Shown piece after piece: positions 28,324-35,573 of a stretch of DNA of 64,000 nt. The notes below the pieces were generated by a model. The model did not search any database. It was not told where the DNA came from and saw nothing but the letters and a program-made list of their open reading frames with translations. This DNA is from SZUA-430 sp964547645 (lineage in GTDB: Bacteria; Pseudomonadota; Alphaproteobacteria; Micropepsales; Micropepsaceae), in assembly GCA_964547645.1 (NCBI GenBank), contig CAZJOM010000011.1, positions 4,874-68,873 of the forward strand. Direction: 5' to 3'. A program made the position numbers and the translations under genes. The first letter of the stretch is position 1, and every line of letters starts with the position of its first letter.

Positions 28324-29100
28324 TCAGTTGAACCATTGGCGCGGCGAGCGTGCGGCATCGATGATATCGGCGAGATCGTCGGGGATCGGTATCGACTTGA
28401 ACGCGCTCACATTGGCGCCGCCGGTGTTTCCTTGCGGGATTAGCCCGATCCACGTCTTGGTCGCCGCGCCGATCAAGCGCGTGACCTGGCCCACGACTTC
28501 ACGGGCGCTGTGGTGGCGCAGCCCCCAGCCGAGCATCAGCATATGCACACGAACATGTTGCACGGTCGATCTTTGACCCAGAACATGAGCGCGCTCAAGA
28601 TGACGAAAGGCGACAAGAGGCTCGCCGGCTTGTTCGGCCGCTTGCGCAGCGTTGAGTTCGACTTGCACGTAAGCACGGATGCGGTGGCCGAACGACAGGC
28701 GATTGTGTTCGTCAATCCGTGTCGAGAGAAGCCGCCACGCCAGATAGACAGCAGCGAAGGCATCGATACTGGCGCAGAACATCGGCCACCAGGCCGGCAC
28801 GCCGGCGTTTGTCACCACATGTCCGTGAATCAGATCGAGCCCCGCGTGGCCGGCCAAGGCCGCAGCCACGATCCAAAGGCTGGTCTTAAATCCAATCACC
28901 GCCAGACAAACGAACCCCAGAGCCATAGCAACTTCGACGTAAAGGGCGCGCACATCGCTGCCGATGATGGCAAACAACGCGTAGTAGGACGCGATCACGA
29001 TCATCATGACCGGGTAGAACGCCCGGTCGCGCTCGAGTCCGGCAACTGTGCCAAGGCCACAAGCGGCAAGCCCGAGAACGACTCCAACCATGTATTCCAT
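28324..29100 (-). CDS. Membrane protein (DUF6010-like) fused to DUF3703
   Basis: 258 residues. Residues ~1-125 contain about four hydrophobic helices with LERDRAFYPVMMIVIASYY, GHAGLDLIHGH and VPAWWPMFC, resembling the small membrane family I know as DUF6010. After a short linker the C-terminal ~115 residues match DUF3703: AFRHLERAHVLGQRSTVQHVRVHM, REVVGQVTRLIGAATKTWIG and PQGNTGGANVSAF. I know these two usually as separate proteins, so the fusion is notable; it implies that the DUF3703 domain is held at the inner membrane. DUF3703 genes are often found beside heavy-metal or metallothionein genes, consistent with the Cys-rich peptide 80 nt upstream. The molecular function is unknown. Confidence 0.8.
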   Translation of the reverse strand: MEYMVGVVLGLAACGLGTVAGLERDRAFYPVMMIVIASYYALFAIIGSDVRALYVEVAMALGFVCLAVIGFKTSLWIVAAALAGHAGLDLIHGHVVTNAGVPAWWPMFCASIDAFAAVYLAWRLLSTRIDEHNRLSFGHRIRAYVQVELNAAQAAEQAGEPLVAFRHLERAHVLGQRSTVQHVRVHMLMLGWGLRHHSAREVVGQVTRLIGAATKTWIGLIPQGNTGGANVSAFKSIPIPDDLADIIDAARSPRQWFN

Positions 29101-29180
29101 GACAATTCACCTTCGATCGATGGCAGATTTGGAAATAAAGGGCCCGAGCTTCGTCATCGGCAGGGCTCGGGCCACAGAGT

Positions 29181-29315
29181 TCAAGACGAGCAGGTGCAGT
29201 CCGCACCGCAGGATTTTTTGTTGCAACGGCAGTTGTCACCGCAGCCGCAATTCGGGCCGCAAGCGCAGCCGGTGGCGCTGGACGTGTTCAGATAAGAAGC
29301 AGGTGCGTTGTTCAT
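29181..29315 (-). CDS. Metallothionein-like Cys-rich peptide, 44 residues
   Basis: Short gene with ATG 29315 preceded by GGAGACGA and stop TGA at 29181. Nine of the last 28 residues are cysteines, in C-x-C and C-x3-C spacing: GCACGPNCGCGDNCRCN then CGADCTC. This is the metal-thiolate pattern of metallothioneins, and GDNCRCN is strikingly like the plant/fungal type; bacterial SmtA-type proteins are larger and contain His. Predicted to chelate Cu, Zn, Cd or similar soft metals in the cytosol. There is no signal peptide. It lies between an AraC regulator (upstream) and the DUF3703 membrane fusion (downstream) on one strand. Confidence 0.8.
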   Translation of the reverse strand: MNNAPASYLNTSSATGCACGPNCGCGDNCRCNKKSCGADCTCSS

Positions 29316-29345
29316 TTTCGTCTCCGTGAATGAGGCATTGGTTGA

Positions 29346-29367
29346 TGTCCGTATGGACACGCCATAC
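29346..29367 (-). promoter_or_regulatory. Overlapping inverted repeats upstream of the metallothionein gene
   Basis: In the 89-bp spacer between the AraC and metallothionein genes, TGTCC-GTAT-GGACA (29346-29359) and GTATGG-ACACG-CCATAC (29351-29367) are two perfect, overlapping inverted repeats. They lie 31-52 bp before the ATG and are a good candidate operator. No family-specific metal box was recognised in them, and the -10/-35 positions are unclear. Confidence 0.5.
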
Positions 29368-29404
29368 CTAACCCCGGGAACGCACTACCGCTTGAACGAA
29401 ACGG

Positions 29405-30172
29405 CTACGACATTTCGAGTGCCGCGGCGGGTATGCCGAACATGCGCTTGAAGGTCCGGCTCAAGTGGGCGGAATCAGAAAACCCAGCCTCTTGCGCGGC
29501 CTCCGTGAGCGTCCTGCCGGCGACGTGGGCATCGACGGCGCGCACCAGACGCAACCAAAGCACATACGTGCGAAAAGGCAGCCCCGCTTCCTCGACAAAC
29601 AAATGGCTCGCCCGGCTGGGAGACAAGCGAACGCCTTGTGCCGCTTCGTCGATGCCGACGGAGCGATCCAGATTGTCGGTCGCCCATTTGATGATTTGCC
29701 GTACGCGGCGATCCGGCTCGACGGCCCGCGCGTGACCCGCAATACGGTCGCTGATCGTCCTCCCCGCGTCACGCAGTGCGCCGCGGGGATCATGCGGGTG
29801 CCGGAACGCCTCGAGGATCAGATCGGGCGCATCACGCGCCTCCGCCGCCGTAACGGCCGCCGCCGGCCGGCCTTGCATCAACTGTTCGAGCGTGCGTCCG
29901 GCGCGGCTTTCGGGTTCGACAAACAGATGCGAAATAAAGCCGCGAGCCTCGAAGGCGTGGAGCGTATCCGGCGACACGATGGCGGAAGGACCCGACACGA
30001 CGCGATCCTCAAGGTGGAAACTGAAACTGCCGCCGAGTGAAAACGTGAGCTGAAACGCATGATGTGCGTGCATCTCGGTGCGTCTGGGCGCTTCGGCGCC
30101 GTCGAGCACGTCAAGCACCCAAAGACTACCGCCTTCCCAAAAAGCGATTCGACCGGCCGCGATGGTGTCCAT
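29405..30172 (-). CDS. AraC-family transcriptional regulator
   Basis: 255 residues from ATG 30172 (a GTG at 30190 is an alternative). N-terminal cupin-like sensing domain (MHAHHAFQLTFSLGGSFSFHLEDR, SPDTLHAFEA) and C-terminal double helix-turn-helix (GIDEAAQGVRLSPSRASHLFVEEAGLPFRTYVLWLRL and TLTEAAQEAGFSDSAHLSRTFKRMFG). The HxHxxFQ in the cupin could bind a small ligand or metal. Lying directly upstream of the metallothionein gene, it probably controls this group, perhaps through the repeats at 29346-29367. Confidence 0.9.
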   Translation of the reverse strand: MDTIAAGRIAFWEGGSLWVLDVLDGAEAPRRTEMHAHHAFQLTFSLGGSFSFHLEDRVVSGPSAIVSPDTLHAFEARGFISHLFVEPESRAGRTLEQLMQGRPAAAVTAAEARDAPDLILEAFRHPHDPRGALRDAGRTISDRIAGHARAVEPDRRVRQIIKWATDNLDRSVGIDEAAQGVRLSPSRASHLFVEEAGLPFRTYVLWLRLVRAVDAHVAGRTLTEAAQEAGFSDSAHLSRTFKRMFGIPAAALEMS

Positions 30173-30215
30173 CAGTCGATGATAAAACACTCCCGCGGCA
30201 ACGCAAAACTGAAGG

Positions 30216-30692
30216 CTACCCCATCAATACCCGACGCCGCTCCAGGCTCTCCGCCGGCCAAAGCTTATCGCGATCGTAGTAGCCTTTGCGGATCGGCACC
30301 TTGCCCGAAAGCTCGACCCACTTCTGTTTGGTCGAGGTGAAGATGTGGACGTCCGGTGGGCAAAGATCGGGGTTGTCGAGCGTGCCCACCCGCACGAACG
30401 CGATCTTCGGACTGGAATAGTGACTCCAGAGTGCGATCTAGCAATCGACACAGCGGAGTATTTTCTGGCCGTTCCCGCTCGCCGACGGCGTCTTCACGAC
30501 TTCAGGCGTGCCGCGCAAGATCTTCAGGCGGTCCGTCTCGATCATCGCGTTGATCACAAACGCCGAGCCGGTCTCGCGCTGACACCAAGTGCAATGACAG
30601 CAATTCACGAACAGCGGCTTTGTGAGCAGCCGGTAGCGCACCTTCCGGCAGGTGCATCCGCCCTCCGCCGGGAACGATTTCTTAGCCGCCAT
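30216..30692 (-). pseudogene. GFA (CENP-V)-family gene split by one in-frame TAG
   Basis: The frame codes for a complete ~158-codon GFA/CENP-V protein (glutathione-dependent formaldehyde-activating family), but a TAG at 30438-30440 interrupts it. Before the stop: GGCTCRKVRYRL and CCHCTWCQRETGSAF, the zinc-binding Cys clusters. After it, in the same frame: IALWSHYSSPKIAFVRVGTLDNPD, then HIFTSTKQKWVELSG and a normal end at 30216. Homologues read C-x-x-C followed by a residue then hAhWSHY, so the stop replaces one codon exactly, most simply a CAG changed to TAG. Fresh nonsense mutation or sequencing error. It starts 8 nt after degP. Confidence 0.85.
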
Positions 30693-30700
30693 GCTTGGCC

Positions 30701-32077
30701 TCAGTTCGGGCTGAGCGTTACCGGAAGATGCACCTTGCCGCCGGCGCGCGTTTCCACGAACAGCAACACCGACGGCCGCTTCTGCGCCCGCGCCTGCTCG
30801 ATCGCGAGGTTGACGTCGGTGAGAGAGCCCACATCGGCCGTGCCGACTGCCACGATCCGGTCGCCTTCGCGCAAGCCCTTCAGTGCCGCCTCGCTCGCCG
30901 GATCGATATGCGTGACCAGCACGCCCGCAGCTTCCGTCGCGAGCGCAAACGTCGTCCGCACTTCGGCCGTGATGGTCTTCAACCCAAGCCCGAGCGAGGT
31001 GAGCTTCACCTCATCCGCCGCCGCGTTGCCGGCCGCCGGCACCTCAAGCTCAGCCACCTGATCGCGCTTCGCGACAGTGACCGTCACCGAAATCGTCTTG
31101 TTGTCGCGCCAGATCGTGAACGTTGCCGTCTGCCCAACCTGTAACGCCGCGATCTTACGCGAGGCTTCGCGGTTATCTTTCACCGCTTCGCCATTGATCT
31201 TCAAGATCACGTCGCCGCGCTTGATACCTGCCTTCTGCGCCGGGCTGCCGTCGATCGTGTCGGTCACGAGCGCGCCGTTCGAATTCGGAAGACCCAGCGC
31301 GGTTGCCGATTCATCGCTGAGGCTCTCGATCTGCACGCCGAGGAAGCCGCGGCTGACCGTTCCCGTCGCCCGCAAATCCTGCACCACGCGCTGCACCGTG
31401 GAAGAGGGAATGGCAAAGCCGATACCGCTCGCCAACTCGCCGTTTGATGTCGGATAACCGAGCGTATTCATGCCCACGACGCGACCCGACAGATCGAAGG
31501 TCGGCCCGCCCGAGTTGCCGTGATTGATCGCGGCGTCGACTTGCAGATAGTCCGTGAACGCGGCGCTCCCGACCTCGTCGCGCCCGCGCGCCGAGACGAT
31601 CCCCGCGGTGACCGTACCGCCGAGCCCGAACGGATTGCCGATCGCAACCACCCAATCGCCGACCTTTACGCGGCGATAGTCCGCAAACGTTACCGCCTGG
31701 AATTTCTTCGGCGCATCGATCTTCAGCAGCGCCACATCCGTCGCCTGATCGCGCCCGATCACGCGGACCTTGTACTTCGCACCGTCCGAAAAGGTGACCT
31801 CGACATCGTTCGACGTCAGGATCACGTGCGCATTCGTGACGATGTAACCTTCGGAGTCGATCACGAAACCCGAACCGAGCGCCGTACCGCTCTTCGCCCC
31901 GCTGGTCACTTTCGCCGCAACGCTAACGACCGAAGGCCGCACGCTGTCGACGAGCCCCGAGAGGCTCGGCAACGAAACCGAGGCCGCGCTCGCGATGCCG
32001 GTCAGACTCGCTGTCAACGCAATCGCGACCGCACCCAACACAGTGACCGAACGAATTTTGGACGAAACGCGCGCCAT
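30701..32077 (-). CDS. DegP/HtrA-type periplasmic serine protease
   Basis: 458 residues from ATG 32077 with GGGGAG upstream. A signal peptide is visible (VLGAVAIALTASLTGIASA, cleaved near residue 35). The trypsin-like domain carries His in IVTNAHVIL, Asp in TDVALLKI and Ser in INHGNSGGP. Two PDZ domains follow (GFLGVQIESL..., SPAQKAGIKRGDVILKINGE; and DPASEAALKGLREGDRIVAVG). Acts in periplasmic protein quality control. Last intact gene of the accessory block before the mutS operon. Confidence 0.94.
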   Translation of the reverse strand: MARVSSKIRSVTVLGAVAIALTASLTGIASAASVSLPSLSGLVDSVRPSVVSVAAKVTSGAKSGTALGSGFVIDSEGYIVTNAHVILTSNDVEVTFSDGAKYKVRVIGRDQATDVALLKIDAPKKFQAVTFADYRRVKVGDWVVAIGNPFGLGGTVTAGIVSARGRDEVGSAAFTDYLQVDAAINHGNSGGPTFDLSGRVVGMNTLGYPTSNGELASGIGFAIPSSTVQRVVQDLRATGTVSRGFLGVQIESLSDESATALGLPNSNGALVTDTIDGSPAQKAGIKRGDVILKINGEAVKDNREASRKIAALQVGQTATFTIWRDNKTISVTVTVAKRDQVAELEVPAAGNAAADEVKLTSLGLGLKTITAEVRTTFALATEAAGVLVTHIDPASEAALKGLREGDRIVAVGTADVGSLTDVNLAIEQARAQKRPSVLLFVETRAGGKVHLPVTLSPN

Positions 32078-32211
32078 CAGGCTCCCCGAAGTCAAACTTG
32101 CTACCCGGAGAAAAGCTTACAGAAGGACACGCCGTTGCGAAATGCGTCGCGAGAGTTTTCTCACGCACTTTATGAGGGAGTAGCCCAAGCGAATTCCCCC
32201 TGAGGACGATT

Positions 32212-32754
32212 CTAAAACTTCCGAAACCTGTCCATGACCCAAGCGCGCCGCCGCGGATCGACCGCGTGCTGCACTTCGGTCACGAAATGCCGCCTGGCTT
32301 CGTGGATTCGCTCGACGAAGCTCGCACGAAGTTGATCGTCCGCGCGCTGCAATTCCACGACTGTATCGTAAACGGCAACAACATGATCCAGCACCGCTTG
32401 CCGCGTGCCGCGATAGGCCCCGGGCTTTTCGTCATCGGTCGGCTTGCGACCGATATTGGGAAAGAACCAGCGCCCTTCGTCGATCAGCGCCGAGAGATTG
32501 ACCGCAAGGCTCAACGCACGCTCATGAACTGAAGTCGCGCTGACATTCGCCGCGCGCGCGACGTGATAGGCCTCCGACATCGCAACGACGACGCGGTTGG
32601 CCCAATTCATCACCTGGCTGTCGTTGTTGAACTTCAAAGATTCGACGCTGACTCGCGTCTGCCGCGAAGCGACCGCCAAATTGATCACCAGCGCAAGGAC
32701 GGAAATCGCCGCCGACAGAACGCCGACCCAATCGGACAGTTGGAAGTCGCTCAT
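32212..32754 (-). CDS. Membrane-anchored protein of unknown function, coupled to mutS
   Basis: 180 residues. One N-terminal hydrophobic helix (WVGVLSAAISVLALVINLAVA) followed by a mainly helical, charged region with no motif I recognise (RALSLAVNLSALIDEGRWFFPNIGR, VLDHVVAVYDTV). The ATG overlaps the mutS stop as ATGA, so it is translated together with mutS. A role is not evident; similar single-helix proteins in alphaproteobacteria are uncharacterised. Confidence 0.75.
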   Translation of the reverse strand: MSDFQLSDWVGVLSAAISVLALVINLAVASRQTRVSVESLKFNNDSQVMNWANRVVVAMSEAYHVARAANVSATSVHERALSLAVNLSALIDEGRWFFPNIGRKPTDDEKPGAYRGTRQAVLDHVVAVYDTVVELQRADDQLRASFVERIHEARRHFVTEVQHAVDPRRRAWVMDRFRKF

Positions 32755-35450
32755 TGTAGCCGGTCCTTCAAAAGCGCCTTAAGATCGTAGACAAGCTGCA
32801 ATGCCGCACGCGGACTGAGTTCGTCAACGTTGACGTCTTTCAGCTTCGCCTCAACCTGCGATTCTTGTGACGGCTGCGCACTTGCCGCGGTTGCCGCGAA
32901 CAGCGGCAACTCGTCGACGACCGTCTTCGCCCGCCGTCCGCTGTCGCCGCGTTCGAGCGCGTGCAACACCGCTTGCGCCCGCGTGAGCACATCCTTCGGC
33001 AGCCCGGCGAGCTTTGCAACCTGAATACCGTAGGAGCGATCCGCCGCCCCAGGCACGACCTCGTGCAGGAACACGATGCCGCCCTGCCACTCCTTCACGC
33101 GCACGGTCACATTCGCGACGCCATCGAGGCGCGTACTCAAGCCCGTGAGCTCGTGATAGTGCGTCGCGAAGAGAGCCCGCGAGCGGTTGACGCCGTTCAA
33201 GCGCTCGACCGTCGCCCACGCGATCGAAAGCCCGTCGAACGTCGCCGTGCCACGCCCGATCTCATCCAAAATGACCAGCGAGCGATCCGTTGCCTGATTC
33301 AAGATCGCCGCCGTCTCGACCATCTCGACCATGAACGTCGAACGCCCACGCGCCAGATCGTCCGCGGCGCCGACGCGGCTGAACAACCGATCGACGATCC
33401 CGATCTCCGCCGACGCCGCCGGCACAAAGGACCCGGCCTGCGCCAAGATCGCGATCAAAGCGTTCTGCCGAAGGAACGTCGACTTGCCCGCCATGTTCGG
33501 CCCGGTCACCAGCCAAAGCCGCGTGCCTCCTGACGACAGATCGCAATCGTTCGCGACAAACCCTTGCGCCTCGCGTTTCAGCGCCGCTTCAACCACCGGA
33601 TGGCGCCCGCGCGAAATCTTGAATGCTTGCCCCGGCGTGATCGCAGGGCGAACATAGTCGCCTTCGACCGCAAGTTCCGCCAGCCCCGCCAAGACATCCA
33701 TCCGCGCGACGACGCCTGCTATTTCTCCAAGTGCGCCCGCTGCAGCACGTACATCGCCGACAAGCTCATCGAAAATCGCAAGCTCGATCGCAATCGCCTC
33801 ACCCGCCGCGTCCGCAATCTTCGATGCCAACTCCGCCAGCTCTGCATTCGTATGGCGCTGCGCCTGCGCCGTCGTCTGGCGATGCACGAACGCGCGCCCA
33901 GCCTCGGTCGTCTTCAGCTTCTCCGCGTTCGCGGCCGTGATCTCTATGTGATAGCCGAGCACGTTGTTGTGCCGGACCTTCAGCGATCCGATTCCCGTCT
34001 CTTCCTTAAGCCGGCCCTCCAACTCGACGATCACCCGTCGCGCATCGTCGCGCAGCGTCCGCGCCGCGTCGAGCCGTGCGTGCGCGCCCGTCGCGACAAA
34101 GCCGCCATCACGCGCGAACAGCGGCAAGTCCGGCCCCAACTGCCGCGCCAGCTTCGCCTCCAGTGCGGCAACCGCAGCACCCGCGTCCTGCAGCCGCTTG
34201 AACTCCCGTGCAAGCGATTGCGGCAACGCCGCCAGCGCATCCTCTTTGCGCGTCACCGCCTCCGGCAAAGTCAGCGCCAACGACAGAGCATCGCGCACCG
34301 CGCCAAGATCGCGTGGTCCCCCGCGATCGACGCTCAGCCGCGACAGCGCCCGCGCCATATCCGGCATCCGCCTGAGCACACCACGCGTCACGTCGCGCGC
34401 CGCTGCATTGCCGGCGAAGTATGCAACCCCATCAAGCCGGGCTTCGATCGCGCCGACATCGGTCAGCGGCGCCAATATACGCTCGGCCAGCTCGCGTCCG
34501 CCCGCCGCCGTCAGCGTCCGATCGATCGTCGCGAGTAAACTTCCCTGCGTTTCGCCGGCCAAGGTCTGCACGAGTTCCAGATTGCGCCGCGTCGCCGCAT
34601 CCATCGCCATCACATGCGTTTGCGCTTGCTGGCGAGGCGGCGACAGCGCGGGCAGCTTGCCCTTCTGCGTCAGCTCCAAATAGCCGAGCACGGCACCCGC
34701 CGCAGCAATTTCCGCCCGCGAAAAACTTCCGAACGCATCAAGCGCCGATACATTCAGCTGCGACTTCAACAAACGCTCGCCAACAGCGGAATCGAACTTC
34801 AGCGCCGGCAACAATGTCGCCCGCGCGCCCAGCTCGCGCACCAGCCCCGCCACGGTTTCCTCACCGGCGAGTGCATCGGGCACCAACAACTCCGCCGGCT
34901 CGATCCGCGCCAACGTCTGGCCCAGCATCGCGGACTCGACCGCCGTGACATGAAACGACCCGTCGGAAATATCCGTCCACGCCATCGCATAGCCACCCGC
35001 GACCCGCGCCAACGCCGCCAGATAGTTGTGCCGCCGCGCACTCAAGAGCTGATCTTCGGTGAGCGTGCCCGGCGTGACGACACGCACGACCTCGCGGGCG
35101 ACCACCGACTTCGACCCGCGCTTCTTCGCCTCGGCCGGGTCTTCGGTCTGCTCGCACACAGCGACCTTGAAGCCCTTCCTGATCAAGGTCAGCAAATAGT
35201 TCTCGGCCGAATGCACCGGCACGCCGCACATCGCAATGTCGGCGTCGTTGTGCTTGCCCCGCTTGGTTAGCGCGATATCGAGCGCCGCCGAAGCCTTCAC
35301 CGCATCGTCAAAAAACAGCTCGTAAAAGTCGCCCATCCGATAGAACAGCAGGTAGTCCGCGTGCTCCCGCTTGATGGCCAAATACTGCGCCATCATCGGC
35401 GTCGCGCGCTCTTCCTCGCGCTCGACTTGCGCTGCCGCCTGCACCGTCAC
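32751..35450 (-). CDS. mutS: DNA mismatch repair protein MutS
   Basis: 899 residues from a GTG at 35450, which has GGAGG at 8 nt spacing; a TTG at 35465 is the other option. Mismatch-binding Phe motif in FYRMGDFYELFFDDA, Walker A TGPNMAGKSTFLRQ, Walker B VILDEIGRGTATFDGLSIAWA and the ATPase signature ATHYHELTGL. Recognises base mismatches for MutL-dependent repair. Divergent from maeB. Confidence 0.98.
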   Translation of the reverse strand: MTVQAAAQVEREEERATPMMAQYLAIKREHADYLLFYRMGDFYELFFDDAVKASAALDIALTKRGKHNDADIAMCGVPVHSAENYLLTLIRKGFKVAVCEQTEDPAEAKKRGSKSVVAREVVRVVTPGTLTEDQLLSARRHNYLAALARVAGGYAMAWTDISDGSFHVTAVESAMLGQTLARIEPAELLVPDALAGEETVAGLVRELGARATLLPALKFDSAVGERLLKSQLNVSALDAFGSFSRAEIAAAGAVLGYLELTQKGKLPALSPPRQQAQTHVMAMDAATRRNLELVQTLAGETQGSLLATIDRTLTAAGGRELAERILAPLTDVGAIEARLDGVAYFAGNAAARDVTRGVLRRMPDMARALSRLSVDRGGPRDLGAVRDALSLALTLPEAVTRKEDALAALPQSLAREFKRLQDAGAAVAALEAKLARQLGPDLPLFARDGGFVATGAHARLDAARTLRDDARRVIVELEGRLKEETGIGSLKVRHNNVLGYHIEITAANAEKLKTTEAGRAFVHRQTTAQAQRHTNAELAELASKIADAAGEAIAIELAIFDELVGDVRAAAGALGEIAGVVARMDVLAGLAELAVEGDYVRPAITPGQAFKISRGRHPVVEAALKREAQGFVANDCDLSSGGTRLWLVTGPNMAGKSTFLRQNALIAILAQAGSFVPAASAEIGIVDRLFSRVGAADDLARGRSTFMVEMVETAAILNQATDRSLVILDEIGRGTATFDGLSIAWATVERLNGVNRSRALFATHYHELTGLSTRLDGVANVTVRVKEWQGGIVFLHEVVPGAADRSYGIQVAKLAGLPKDVLTRAQAVLHALERGDSGRRAKTVVDELPLFAATAASAQPSQESQVEAKLKDVNVDELSPRAALQLVYDLKALLKDRLQ

Positions 35451-35573
35451 GCGGAGAACCTCCAACCTTACGAAAGAGCCTTGTGCCGCCCTGTGGACGG
35501 CCTGTATTCAAAGATCACAGAAATCGATACCGCGCCGGACCGCTCAGTCCAGCTCGAACCAAACGGCGAGTCC

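Noticed and set aside
26698..32211. Complete prophage or integrative element
   Set aside because: No integrase, terminase, structural gene, tRNA target or direct repeat; only one small phage-type protein.
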